Shown here one piece after another: positions 17,858 through 27,208 of a stretch of 64,000 nucleotides of DNA. The notes under the pieces were generated by a model. That model ran no database searches. It was not told the DNA's origin and worked only from the letters and a program-made list of their open reading frames with translations. The stretch's first letter is position 1. Every line of letters begins with the position of its first letter. The stretch comes from Azospirillaceae bacterium (GTDB lineage: Bacteria; Pseudomonadota; Alphaproteobacteria; Azospirillales; Azospirillaceae): assembly GCA_028283825.1 (NCBI GenBank), contig JAPWJW010000005.1, forward strand, positions 806,001 to 870,000, written 5' to 3'. The translations under genes were made by a program, and so were the position numbers.

Positions 17858-19143
17858 TGTCGAACAAGAACGGTAGACTGCACCTGTGGGCCTTCCTCCA
17901 GGGCATCGGCTTTTTCCCCGGCGGCTGGCGTGATGAGGGGGCCACCCCCCGCGCCGTGTTCGACCGCGGCTATTACGAGCGGCTGGGCCGCCTGGTGGAA
18001 GAGGCGCGCTTCGACGCCATCGTCTTCGGCGACCAGCTTCAGGGCCGCGACGCCGCCGGGCGCACGCCCTCACGCCTGGCCATCCCCACGCTGGATCCCT
18101 TCACCCTGCTGTCGGTGATGGCCGGGGCCACCAGCCGTGTCGGCCTGGTTTCCACCGTCTCCACCACCTATAACGAGCCGGCGGAAGTGGCGGCCAAGTT
18201 CGCCGCCCTGAACTTCGTCAGCCAGGGCCGCGCCGGCTGGAACATCGTCACCACCGCGCATCCGAATTCGCCCTGGAACTTCGGTGAGACGGAACTGCTG
18301 GAAAAGTCGCAGCGCTACGCCCGCGCCAAGGCCTTCGTCGACGCGGCCGAGGTGTTCTGGAAGGACGCCGGTGGCAAGCCGGCCGGCGACCGCGCCGCCG
18401 CCATGGCCAACGACTGGTTCAACTTCAGCGGCACGCTGGACTTCCCGACCTCCCCCCAGTACCGCCCGGTGCTGGTGCAGGCGGGACAGTCGCCCGACGG
18501 CCGCGACTTCGCGGCGCAAACGGCGGAGGCCATCTTCTGCCCCGCGCCCACCATCGATGCCGGCCGCAGCTATCGCGACGACATCCATGAGCGGGCCCGC
18601 CGCTTCGGCCGCAAGCCGGAAGAGATCCTGATCATGCCCGGCCTGGCCTTCGTGCTGGGCAGCACGGAGGAGGAGGCGCAGGCCAAGCACAAACACGTGC
18701 TGGACCTGGCCGACGACCTGCTGTGCGTCGAATACCTCAGCGAATCCATCGGTTACGACCTGACGCAGCACCCGGTGAACGCGCCCTTCCCCATCGAAGA
18801 GATCGTGGCTCGTTGCGAGTTCCCGGCCGAGGATGTGCGCCGCATGCTGACACCGGCGGTAGAAGCCAATCAGTCCATCGCCGACTATTGCCGCGACTAC
18901 GCCCGCAAGCCGCGCGGCCACGCCATCTTCGTCGGCACCCCCGACCAACTGGCGCAGCGCATGGAAACCTGGATCGACGCCGGCGCCTGCGACGGCTTCA
19001 CCCTGCAGCCGGGCTTCATGCCGCAGGAACTGGAACTGTTCTGCAAAGAGGTCGCCCCCCTGTTGCAGCAGCGCGGCCTGCTGCGCAATGAGTACCAGGG
19101 CCCGACCCTGCGCGACCATCTGGGTCTGGGAGGTCAGGCATGA
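17857..19143 (+). CDS. NtaA/SnaA/DszA-type FMNH2-dependent monooxygenase
   Basis: A protein of 428 residues, full length for the family. It starts 'LHLWAFLQGIGFFPGGWRD', has 'GRAGWNIVTT' near 125-134, 'YRPVLVQAGQSPDGRDFA' near 200-220, and 'GTPDQLAQRMETW' followed by 'LQPGFMP' near the end, then 'TLRDHLGLGG'. These two-component enzymes use reduced flavin from a separate reductase to oxidise substrates such as nitrilotriacetate, dibenzothiophene sulfone or dimethyl sulfide. No flavin reductase gene is visible in the window. It is coupled to the short LLM gene before it and overlaps the next hydrolase-fold gene by four bases. Confidence 0.92.
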   Translation: MSNKNGRLHLWAFLQGIGFFPGGWRDEGATPRAVFDRGYYERLGRLVEEARFDAIVFGDQLQGRDAAGRTPSRLAIPTLDPFTLLSVMAGATSRVGLVSTVSTTYNEPAEVAAKFAALNFVSQGRAGWNIVTTAHPNSPWNFGETELLEKSQRYARAKAFVDAAEVFWKDAGGKPAGDRAAAMANDWFNFSGTLDFPTSPQYRPVLVQAGQSPDGRDFAAQTAEAIFCPAPTIDAGRSYRDDIHERARRFGRKPEEILIMPGLAFVLGSTEEEAQAKHKHVLDLADDLLCVEYLSESIGYDLTQHPVNAPFPIEEIVARCEFPAEDVRRMLTPAVEANQSIADYCRDYARKPRGHAIFVGTPDQLAQRMETWIDAGACDGFTLQPGFMPQELELFCKEVAPLLQQRGLLRNEYQGPTLRDHLGLGGQA

Positions 19144-19988
19144 CAGCCCATTCCGTCGAACGGGCCTTCGTGCGTGTGGCCGAAGGCCAGGTGCACCTGC
19201 GCCAGATCGTGACACCAGGGGCGGCCAAGCCGCCCCTTTTCCTGTTGCACGCCTCACCCGCCTCTTCCCGCTGGCAGGTGGGCTTGATGCAGGCGCTGGC
19301 GCCCTCGGGCCGCACGGTGATAGCACCAGACACGCTGGGCAACGGCGATTCCCCGGCACCGGCGGTGGCCGATCCCGACATCGCCTATTTCGCCGACAGC
19401 ATCCTGCGCCTGGCAGACGCCATGGGCATCGAGACGTTCGACGTCTATGGCGCCCACACCGGGGCCCGCACGGCGTGTGAATTGGCGGCCATGGCCCCCG
19501 GCCGGGTGCGCCACGCCGTGCTGGACGGCATCAAGGAATATGACGAGGAAACCAAGGCCGCCATCCTGAAGCACTACGCGCCCAAGGTGGAGCCGGACGA
19601 CCATGGCACCCACATGGTCTGGGCCTATCACTTCGTGCGCGACCAGGCCCTGTACTTCCCGCATTTCATGCGCGATCCGGAACACCGCCTGCCCGGCTTC
19701 ATGCCGCCGGCCCGCGTGCTGCACGACGCCACCCTGGATGTGCTGAAGGCCCTGGACACCTACGCCCTGCCCTATCTGGCGGCCTTCCGCTACCGCCCGC
19801 TGGAACGCCTGCCGGTCATCGAATGCCCAGTGCTGATGCTGAAGGCGGAGCGGGAACTGGCGGTGCTGAACGCCGCCATCGATGAGGCGGCGGCACTGCT
19901 GAAGCGCGGCACCGTGGCCGCCGTGGCGTCGGATGCCGAAGCCAAGGCCAAGGCCATGGTCGCCTTCCTGGATGGAGTAGCCGCATGA
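19140..19988 (+). CDS. Alpha/beta-hydrolase-fold protein with His at nucleophile elbow (second)
   Basis: A protein of 282 residues, cytoplasmic. It has 'LFLLHASPASSR' (33-44) and the elbow 'DVYGAHTGAR' (101-110), with His106 in place of Ser. The C-terminal part lacks a clear catalytic His ('VAAVASDAEAK'). It belongs to the same subfamily as the proteins at 13697 and 61788. It overlaps the LLM gene before it and the transporter gene after it by four bases each (ATGA), so the three are made together. It may act on the LLM product in a way other than ordinary Ser hydrolysis. Confidence 0.85.
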   Translation: MTAHSVERAFVRVAEGQVHLRQIVTPGAAKPPLFLLHASPASSRWQVGLMQALAPSGRTVIAPDTLGNGDSPAPAVADPDIAYFADSILRLADAMGIETFDVYGAHTGARTACELAAMAPGRVRHAVLDGIKEYDEETKAAILKHYAPKVEPDDHGTHMVWAYHFVRDQALYFPHFMRDPEHRLPGFMPPARVLHDATLDVLKALDTYALPYLAAFRYRPLERLPVIECPVLMLKAERELAVLNAAIDEAAALLKRGTVAAVASDAEAKAKAMVAFLDGVAA

Positions 19989-21383
19989 CCGCCCATACCT
20001 CAGGCACGACCCGGCTGCCGGCGGCGGTCTGCATCGGTTTCGGTGTCGGTACGATCGGCGTGTCCATCATGCTGAACACCGTCACCGCCTATTTCCCGGC
20101 CTTCATGTCCACCGTTCTGGGCAAGAACACGGAGCTGGCGGGCTACCTGCTGATGGCGTCGAAGCTGTACGACGCCATCGCCGACCTGATCATCGGCACG
20201 CTTAGCGACAAGACGCGCAGCCGCTGGGGCCGCCGCCGGCCCTATCTGCTGCTGGGCGCCCTGGTTTCGGCGGGCTCGTTCCTGATGATCTTCGCCGCCC
20301 CCGCCACCCTGGGCGACACGGGGCTTATCGTCTACATGATGGCGGCGCTGGTGATCTATTCCACCGGCTATTCGCTGTTCAACGTGCCCTACATGGCCAT
20401 GCCGTCGGAAATGACACCGTCGCGTTATGAACGGTCGCGCCTGCTGTCCTTCCGCACCGTGTTCGTGTCGCTGGGCCAGATCCTGGCCATGGCCGGTACC
20501 GCCGCCCTGATCCAGCGCGGGGGCGGCGGGTCCGAACGGCTATTGGGCGATGGGCTGGGTGATGGCGCTGGTCATCGGCACCGCCATGGCCCTGTCCTTC
20601 TTCGGCACCGCCAAGGCGCCGGTGGTGGAGGCGACGGCGGCCACGGTGGCACGGCCGGTCGGCACGGCCGGCGCCCTGCTGTCGGTCCTGCGCAACCGGC
20701 CCTTCTGCCTGCTGATGGGCGCCAAGATCTGCCAGTTCCTGGCCTTCGCCAGCCTGGCCGGCACCAGCCTGCTGTTCATGCTGAACGTGCTGCACATCGG
20801 CTACACCGGCCAGATGCAGTTGGCCTTCGCGCAGAACATCGCGTCCGGCCTGTCCATGCCCGGCTGGCTGTGGCTGGAGCGCCGCACCGGCAAGCGCAAC
20901 GCCTATCTGGTCGGGATCGGCGTGATGGCGCTGGCGGCGCTCAGCTGGCTGTTCGTGGGCGATGACGGCGTGGGCACCGTGGGCCTGATCACCCGGGGCA
21001 TCGCCAGCGGCATCGGCGCCGGCGGCATGATCCTGCTGTCCATCTCCATGCTGTCGGACACGCTGGCCTATGACCGCGACCTGACCGGCCTGCGCCGCGA
21101 GGGTCTGCTGTCCAGCATCACCGCCGTGATCGAGAAGACCTCGTTCGCGCTGGGCGTCGCCCTGGTCGGCATCATGCTGAACGCCGCCCACTACGTGCCG
21201 ACCAAGAACGGCCAGCTGGTGGACCAACCGCATTCCGCCGTGCTGGCGCTGTACGCCGGTTACGCCGGCCTGCCGGTCATCCTGTTCCTGTGCAACGCCG
21301 CCTGCATCTGGTTCTACACCCTGGGCGCCCGCAGCCCGGAATTCCAGGTGACGGTGATCGACCCGGAACCGGCGGCGAACTGA
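19985..21383 (+). pseudogene. GPH/MFS sugar-cation-symporter-like transporter with a +1 frameshift
   Basis: The first frame (19985 to about 20530) encodes the N-terminal half with TM helices and the GPH motif 'DLIIGTLSDKTRSRWGRRRPYLLLG'. The second frame (to 21383) encodes the rest from 'GYWAMGWVMALVIG' onward, and both parts look fully conserved. The break falls in the G-rich run gcgcgggggcggcgggtcc around 20516-20532; removing one G would give a continuous 'GGGGPNGYWAMG'. It is either a sequencing error in a homopolymer or a recent loss of function. The gene overlaps the preceding one by four bases and closes module 1. Confidence 0.8.
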
Positions 21384-21388
21384 AAACC

Positions 21389-21416
21389 TGGGCCGCCACC
21401 CCGCGATGGCGGCCCA
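21389..21416. terminator. Bidirectional hairpin terminator between convergent genes
   Basis: Stem tgggccgcca (21389-21398) pairs with tggcggccca (21407-21416), directly after both stop codons (21383 and 21422). On the minus strand it is followed by ggtttt. Confidence 0.7.
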
Positions 21417-21421
21417 GTCGG

Positions 21422-23347
21422 TCATTCCGGCAGGTGGCAGGGGCCCATCTGGCCGTTGGGGCAGGTCGTGCCGGAGGTGGTGTCGCCCAGCACCGTCGGG
21501 CCGTATTCGAAGCCGACCAATATCTTCTGGCCCTTGTAGCCGTCGTAGGTCTGCTCAAACGGCCCCTTCGCGGTGGAGTAGGTCGCCTGCCGCATGTCCA
21601 GGCCATCCATGTTGGCACCGGTGAAATCGGCGCCCCGGATGTCGGCCTGGTTCAGGCTGGCCGGCGTGTGGGTCGGGTCGCTGGACGGCGTCAGTTGCAC
21701 GCCCTTCAGGGTGGCACCGACCAGGGACGCCTCATAGAAATCCGCCGCCGACAGCTGGGCATTGCTGAAATTCGCCAGGGCCAGCTTGGCACCGGGGAAC
21801 TTGGCGAGGTTGAGAAAGGCGCCTTGCGCACTGGCCGGCTGATTGCCCAGGAAGGCCGAGGTGAGGAACAGCGCGCCGCTGAAATCGACGCCGTCGCAAT
21901 GCGCGCCGTCCAGATTGGCGTTCACCAGGAAGGCGCCGGTGGCCACGGCGGATTCACGCTTGGGCGTGGCGCCAACCAGCGTCGCCGTATCCTCCGCGAT
22001 CAGGAAGGCGCTGTCCAGGTTGGCGGATGTCAGGTTGGTGCCCACCAGCTTGGCCCCTTTCATCAAGGCGCCCCGCAGCTTGGCCCCCTGAAGGTTGGCC
22101 CCCTGCAACTGCACCTCATACATCCTGGTACCCACCAGGGAGGCGCCGGACAGGTCGATACCATGCAGATCCAAGCCACTGGGCAGCAGGGCGCCGTCCG
22201 CCACCAGGGATGGGATGGCCGCCGGGATGCCGGTGATGGTGGCGCCCGTCAGGTCCAGCCATGACCAGTTGGAGGAGAGCGCACCGAACGGCACGGTGGA
22301 GCCGGAGAAGGTGGTGCGGTTGGTGGCCGCGCGCGTGAAGTTGGGTGACGGGCTGAACGCCACTCCGCTGAGGTTCACATTGTCGAAGTGTGTCCCCAAC
22401 AGGATGGCGCCGGTGAAAACACACCCCACCAGCGTGGCGTGGGTGAAGTCCGCCCCCGTCAGGTCGGCGTCCGTGAAATCGGCGTGGTCCAGCGTAGCGC
22501 CCTTGAAGGTGGCACCCGCCAGGTGCGCGCCGGTGAATTTCCGGCCGGTGAGGATGGCCCCATCAAAGATCGCCCCCGGCATGTGCGCGCCGATGGCGTC
22601 GATGTCGGACAGGTTGGTGCCGGTGAAGTCCGCCTTGGTCCAGTCCGCCCCCGCCAGATGGCGGCCCGCCAGGTTGGCGTGGCGCAGCGTGGCCCCCTCG
22701 AACTTGGCACCCGCCCAGCCCGGAACCTGCGATAGGCCGGCACGCGTGAGATTGCACTGCCGCATGTCGGCGTTGTTGAGGGACAAGGCTCCCAGATCCG
22801 TATTCGACAGATCCAGCGCGTAACCGGAATTGGTGATGACCAGGATGGCAAGCAGGTCGCCCCCGCCGACATGGAAGGCGACAGGGCTGTCCGAGGTGTT
22901 GACGCTGCCGTCGCCCAGACCGAATTCCTGCGGATACCAGCCGCCGGAATAGCCGGAGAGGTACTTGCCGTGGTCGGGACCGGCTGTCACTTGCAGGGCA
23001 ACATTGCCGTGGCCCAGGTTGGACAGGCGGAAGGTCTGTTCGGGGCCGACTTTATCTGATGTGAAGTGGGAGCCAAACCCCTCCCAGATGTACATGCTGG
23101 ATTTGTCGGTGTGCTGCGGCATGCTGTAGTGCGAATTCCAGTAATGATTAAATGTGTTTCCCCTATCGTCGGTCAGTGTCGTCCTGATCGCGATGCAACT
23201 GCCGCCAAGATTGAAAACGGAAAACCCCCGGCCGCTGCTTCCGAAGCCTATGATCGCGAAGCCGCCGGCGTAGTTGTATTCATTCGTATACGCATTGGCG
23301 TAACCCACACCTTGCCGTTCGAATGACCAGTTGGTGATCGGATCCAT
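21422..23347 (-). CDS. Pentapeptide-repeat protein with N-terminal beta-rich domain
   Basis: A protein of 641 residues starting at the ATG at 23347, preceded by AGGAGA; the frame is open further upstream but overlaps nothing useful. Residues 1 to about 150 are a Gly/aromatic-rich beta domain ('GFAIIGFGSSGRGFSVF', 'FRLSNLGHGNVALQV', 'KYLSGYSGGWYP'), possibly lectin- or trefoil-like. From about 165 to 600 there are dozens of A(D/N)LXX pentapeptides ('LSNTDLGALSLNNADM', 'ANLQGAKLRGALMKGAKL'), which fold into a right-handed quadrilateral beta helix. The tail has a Cys pair ('TTCPNGQMGPCHL'). No signal peptide. The gene lies 31 bases after the large protein gene 23379-26507, forming a two-gene operon of unknown role. 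Confidence 0.85.
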   Translation of the reverse strand: MDPITNWSFERQGVGYANAYTNEYNYAGGFAIIGFGSSGRGFSVFNLGGSCIAIRTTLTDDRGNTFNHYWNSHYSMPQHTDKSSMYIWEGFGSHFTSDKVGPEQTFRLSNLGHGNVALQVTAGPDHGKYLSGYSGGWYPQEFGLGDGSVNTSDSPVAFHVGGGDLLAILVITNSGYALDLSNTDLGALSLNNADMRQCNLTRAGLSQVPGWAGAKFEGATLRHANLAGRHLAGADWTKADFTGTNLSDIDAIGAHMPGAIFDGAILTGRKFTGAHLAGATFKGATLDHADFTDADLTGADFTHATLVGCVFTGAILLGTHFDNVNLSGVAFSPSPNFTRAATNRTTFSGSTVPFGALSSNWSWLDLTGATITGIPAAIPSLVADGALLPSGLDLHGIDLSGASLVGTRMYEVQLQGANLQGAKLRGALMKGAKLVGTNLTSANLDSAFLIAEDTATLVGATPKRESAVATGAFLVNANLDGAHCDGVDFSGALFLTSAFLGNQPASAQGAFLNLAKFPGAKLALANFSNAQLSAADFYEASLVGATLKGVQLTPSSDPTHTPASLNQADIRGADFTGANMDGLDMRQATYSTAKGPFEQTYDGYKGQKILVGFEYGPTVLGDTTSGTTCPNGQMGPCHLPE

Positions 23348-23378
23348 CGTTATCTCCTGTCGCGTCGAACGGATGACT

Positions 23379-26300
23379 TCAGTTGGACTTGGGCGTCGAG
23401 GGGATGTACTGGCTGATCGCCGGCTCCGTTCGCCCACCTGGCCCCTGGCCCGCCTGGAAGGTGACCGCGTAGGCGTTGCGCCACAGGTCGACGGCCAATG
23501 CCGCGACGTTCAGGCCCTGCTGCGCCGCCAGGTGCTGGCCGCCGGGGGCGTAGATATCCAGCCAGAAATCGTCGGCGTCGTAGCCATTGCCGATCTGGCT
23601 GAGCACGAAGGCGTAGTTGGCGACGTCCACGCTTATCGACAGATAGGCGACGTTGGTGTCGGCCGGCGCACGGGCGACCAGCGGCGTCCAATAGGGCGTG
23701 TCGATGCCGTTGAACGCCGGCACCGGGTGGCCGCCGCGGCTGAAGGCCTGGATGCGCTGGTTGCCGGCCTCCAGCACCAGGATGGTCTGGTCCGGCCGCA
23801 GGGCGGTCAGCGTGGGCGCCGACACGCGGCCCGGCCCGGTACCCGGCCCGGCCGCGCTGAACGCCCACGGCGCCTTCGCATCCGGGCTGTCCGCGGCCGG
23901 CAGCCGCAGGATCTGGATGGAATTGTATTCGGGGTTGACGCCGACGACGTAGCCGTTGGTGTGGATGGCCAGCGCGGTGGGCAGCAAGGCGAAGCGCCCC
24001 CAGCTGCGCCCCGACGTCAGATCGAAGCGGCGGGACGCGTCCCCCATCGGCACCGCCGGGTCGGTGACCGGCTTGACCGCGCGCAGGTGGAAGCCTGATT
24101 GGGAGTCGCCAGAGGGGTCGAGATAGAAATATCCGCCGGCCGCCTTCTCACCGGCCACTTTCAACGTGCGGAGATATAGCAGCAGCGGCGGCTTGGAATA
24201 GCCCGCCGGGGCCGCCATATAGCCCGCCTGCGGCCAGAACGGGCTACCATCGCCCGCGATCGGCTTGAAGCCGATGTTCTGCAGGGTGAACAGCTCCGTC
24301 TGTGACGGGTCGCCGCCCACCGGCGGGATGCCCAGGCCGGACGCCTGCCAGCTGTACCCCAGGATTCCCAGATCGTCGCTGAGGGTGATGCCGTTCAGCG
24401 CCTCCAGCACGTGGCCGGTGGGACCGGTGCCGAGATCCCGCCGGGTGGCGGCCGGCGCCTGCCCCGCCTTTTCCCAGAAATAGCCGGTGCCGCCGGTATT
24501 GGGACCGTAGGCCAGCAGATGGCTGTGCAGGTAACGGGTGTCGGCGCTCAGCGGATACAGGCTCTGTTCCACGGCGACGGTCACGGCCAGGATGCCCTGG
24601 CCATGCTCATCCTTGGCATTGATCAGATTGTCCACGGTGGCGGACAGCCCCTTGCCCACGCCCCATCCGTTCTGGTCGAACAGGGCGACGACGAAGGTCA
24701 CCTGCCCGCCCACCGGCACGTCGCTCCAGTCGATGCGGATCGACGGGGTCTGCGGGTCGGCAATCGTGCCGGAATAGCTGCGGGTGGTGTTGCCGGTGTA
24801 CTGCGCCGTGACGGTGTAGCGGGTGGCCGTGGCGGGAAAGGTTTCACCGGTGACGGGCACCAGGGTGATGCGGGCGTCCATCGTCACCTTGAACGCGAAC
24901 TCCACCACCCGGGGGGAGCCGATGACCTCCCCGATGGTTTGCGCCAGTTGGGCCACCGCCCCCTCCAGCGCCAGCACCTTCACCGCCCAGCCGACGAAGG
25001 GGATGGCCTCCTCCACCTCTTCCGCGCCGAAATAAACCGCCAGCTTCGCGATCACCTCGGTCGATGTCAGCACCTTGGTGATCAGGGATTCAGACAGGCT
25101 GATCAGGGCGGCGGAAATATCGTTGCCGGTATTTTCCGACCCGGTGAAAAGGTCGCGCGCCACCGTGAAGATCGAATAGGCCGTCGATAGCAGGAAGCCG
25201 GGACTCTCGAATATGTTCTCGAACAGGGTGCTGCTTTCCTCCCCCACCCCGGTGATGAGCGAATAGGTGGGAACGGCCAGGTCGATCAGCACCGTCATGG
25301 CGATGCCCAGCCAGGCCGCGTCCGGATCCCATTCACTGTGCGACGTGACGCCCAGGCTGCCGATCACCAGCCTGATTTCACCAACCGGCCCCTGGTCGCT
25401 GGGCGGCGTGAAGGTCAGATGGCGGTTCTCGGCCGAAACCGGAATGCCCAGGAAGGTGCTTTCAGCGCTGATGGGACCGCAGAATTTCAGCGTGTTCTTG
25501 CTGGGCCCACCCAGCAGGTCCAGGAAATCCTGGGCATTGGGATCACCGGTGAGCGCCAGCCATTCCTTCACCACCGCCTGCAGCGCGTCCTTGGCCAGTT
25601 CGGTCCAGATGTTGTCGGGGACGATCATCTTGGTCGTCCCGTCCGCCTTCAAAAAGGTGACGAACGCCGATCCATGCCGGACGAAGCTGTTGGTGACCGT
25701 GAGGTCCATGGTGAAGTCGGGCTTGAAGCTGTTGAGCGTCAGCGACAGCCCGAAGTTGGGGCCGGCATCCTCAAGGTCCAGCTTGTAGCCACCGGTCGGC
25801 GCCCCCGCCGCCACGGCCAGGCGGGGCTTGGGCGCGCTGAGGTCCAGGCAGCTCACGCCCGGCAGCAGGTTCCAGCGCCCGCCTTCCAAGGCCGGGTCGC
25901 TGTATATTCCCGTCTTGGCGTCGATCGACACCTGCGTCGTGGAATTCAGCACGCCGGGATTCAGGGTGTAGGTGTGGAAGGGCTTGCCGTCGGGCCGCAG
26001 CACCGGCTTGCCATGGTCGTCCAGCACCGCTTCCGGGGTGCACCAGGACGCCCCGCAAAAGGTGATGGCCTGCTCCAGCTGGATCAGGGTGTCCGTCGCC
26101 GTGACATGACCCAGCACCGTTTCGGCATGGCCGGGCGTCAGCATGGTGACGCTGGGGTTAAGGAAGATGACGGCCCGCGCCACGTCCTTGGCCGTGTAAT
26201 GGCCGCTGTCGCCCGGCGTCGCCACCGCGATGGCCGCCAGGGTGGGAAAGCCGCTGGCGTCGGGTGGGCCATAGACCCGCATCAGCCGCACGACCTTGGC

Positions 26301-26507
26301 GTCGTTGGCGACGGTGGCGGCGAAGTGCGTGGGCGCAGCCACCGCACCTTCGGCAAACCCGGCGGCGCGCAACGTGGAAACGGTGTGAGCCTTCAGGGGG
26401 TATGAGGCACGCCCGGCGCGCAGGCGATAATCCGCCTGGCCTGGCGTGCCCAGGAAGCCAAGATCGAAGTGGATATCGCGCGCCGCGCCCACCGTGCCTT
26501 CGGTCAT
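23379..26507 (-). CDS. Large protein of unknown function with C-terminal propeller-like repeats
   Basis: A protein of 1042 residues that I do not recognise as a whole. No signal peptide or clear transmembrane helix at the N-terminus. Residues about 400-560 are helical and partly hydrophobic ('AIPFVGWAVKVLALEGAVAQLAQTIG'), residues about 570-660 look like an Ig/fibronectin-type beta domain ('TATRYTVTAQYTGNTTRSYSG'), and about 850-1030 show NHL/propeller-like strands ('FALLPTALAIHTNGYVVGVNPEYNSIQILRLP', 'ILVLEAGNQRIQAFSRGG', 'AALAVDLWRNAYAVTF'). A single Cys pair is near 150. It is followed closely by the pentapeptide-repeat gene. It could be an exported or contact-associated protein, but nothing here proves it. 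Confidence 0.8.
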   Translation of the reverse strand: MTEGTVGAARDIHFDLGFLGTPGQADYRLRAGRASYPLKAHTVSTLRAAGFAEGAVAAPTHFAATVANDAKVVRLMRVYGPPDASGFPTLAAIAVATPGDSGHYTAKDVARAVIFLNPSVTMLTPGHAETVLGHVTATDTLIQLEQAITFCGASWCTPEAVLDDHGKPVLRPDGKPFHTYTLNPGVLNSTTQVSIDAKTGIYSDPALEGGRWNLLPGVSCLDLSAPKPRLAVAAGAPTGGYKLDLEDAGPNFGLSLTLNSFKPDFTMDLTVTNSFVRHGSAFVTFLKADGTTKMIVPDNIWTELAKDALQAVVKEWLALTGDPNAQDFLDLLGGPSKNTLKFCGPISAESTFLGIPVSAENRHLTFTPPSDQGPVGEIRLVIGSLGVTSHSEWDPDAAWLGIAMTVLIDLAVPTYSLITGVGEESSTLFENIFESPGFLLSTAYSIFTVARDLFTGSENTGNDISAALISLSESLITKVLTSTEVIAKLAVYFGAEEVEEAIPFVGWAVKVLALEGAVAQLAQTIGEVIGSPRVVEFAFKVTMDARITLVPVTGETFPATATRYTVTAQYTGNTTRSYSGTIADPQTPSIRIDWSDVPVGGQVTFVVALFDQNGWGVGKGLSATVDNLINAKDEHGQGILAVTVAVEQSLYPLSADTRYLHSHLLAYGPNTGGTGYFWEKAGQAPAATRRDLGTGPTGHVLEALNGITLSDDLGILGYSWQASGLGIPPVGGDPSQTELFTLQNIGFKPIAGDGSPFWPQAGYMAAPAGYSKPPLLLYLRTLKVAGEKAAGGYFYLDPSGDSQSGFHLRAVKPVTDPAVPMGDASRRFDLTSGRSWGRFALLPTALAIHTNGYVVGVNPEYNSIQILRLPAADSPDAKAPWAFSAAGPGTGPGRVSAPTLTALRPDQTILVLEAGNQRIQAFSRGGHPVPAFNGIDTPYWTPLVARAPADTNVAYLSISVDVANYAFVLSQIGNGYDADDFWLDIYAPGGQHLAAQQGLNVAALAVDLWRNAYAVTFQAGQGPGGRTEPAISQYIPSTPKSN

Positions 26508-26658
26508 GTAAACCCCTCCGCTTCGGACTTGGCAATGCCACTCTTGCGGGCATTGATAAGTAGAAAATCAGAGGATTTCCACGTTCAAGAAGGATGGGAA
26601 CAACCTGGAAATTATCAATGAAGGACGTACGCAAACTGAAGTAGGGATGCCGCCAATC

Positions 26659-26955
26659 CTAGAAACATTCCTCTTCCAGCTTCTTCAGGTCCGCCAGGGC
26701 CTGTTCGTCCCCATGCTCCTCAAACAGCTCCACCATGTAATAGGTATGGGAATGGAGCAGCAGCAACTGGTCCTGGACGCGGGTCGCATCGTTGCCCGCC
26801 TTGGCCAGCCGCTCCTTGAAGCGGTCCCAGAAGGCGTTGCCGGTGGCCGGGTCGTCGATATAGCGGGAAAGGTGCCCCAGCACCGTCCGCATGTTGCCTT
26901 CGAAATCGATGCCGATGAAGCTGACGTAGCGGTCCGCGGCGGAACTGACGGTCAT
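26659..26955 (-). CDS. cowN: CowN, N2-fixation sustaining protein (CO protection of nitrogenase)
   Basis: A protein of 98 residues, the usual CowN length. Diagnostic features are '[19 protein letters not shown]' near the start, '[19 protein letters not shown]' in the middle, '[24 protein letters not shown]' and the acidic C-terminus 'KLEEECF'. CowN lets Mo-nitrogenase work in the presence of carbon monoxide. In Rhodospirillum rubrum it is controlled by the CO-sensing RcoM; here an rcoM-like gene lies directly upstream on the same strand, 253 bases away, separated by a dispersed hairpin element. Its presence implies the organism is a diazotroph, although no nif gene is in the window. Confidence 0.9.
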   Translation of the reverse strand: MTVSSAADRYVSFIGIDFEGNMRTVLGHLSRYIDDPATGNAFWDRFKERLAKAGNDATRVQDQLLLLHSHTYYMVELFEEHGDEQALADLKKLEEECF

Positions 26956-27084
26956 GATAAGCCCTCAGGATCTGGATGATGGCCCCGACCGTGACAAAGG
27001 CGCCCGTCACCGGCAACAACGCCGGCCCCAGCCGCCTTCCCCTCGCATGAACGGCATTATCCCCGCACGAACGGTATGCTGCGT

Positions 27085-27208
27085 GCCCTCAATCGCCGGG
27101 CGCCCCCTGGGCTTGGCTTCCTCGCGTTTCAGTCCGCTTGGCGCTCCCCGAAACGCTCCGGCGGCCGCAGTCGCGGCCTGTACCGGTACGAGACACCCTC
27201 TCGTACCG
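27085..27208 (+). repeat. Dispersed multi-hairpin intergenic element, copy C
   Basis: The copy lies between rcoM and cowN. Hairpins are gccc/gggc (27102-27105 with 27109-27112), gcgtttc/gaaacgc (27124-27130 with 27150-27156), ggccgc/gcggcc around agtc (27163-27168 with 27173-27178) and cggtacgaga/tctcgtaccg (27184-27193 with 27199-27208). The last one touches the rcoM stop codon. Confidence 0.8.

Noticed and set aside
21600-22820. Regular short repeats that could be read as a CRISPR-like array
   Set aside because: They are the codons of pentapeptide repeats in a coding frame, with no identical direct repeats and spacers.
26956-27060. Possible sigma-54 promoter upstream of cowN
   Set aside because: A ttgttgccgg segment looks suggestive but the GG-N10-GC spacing is not met; no convincing -24/-12 pair.
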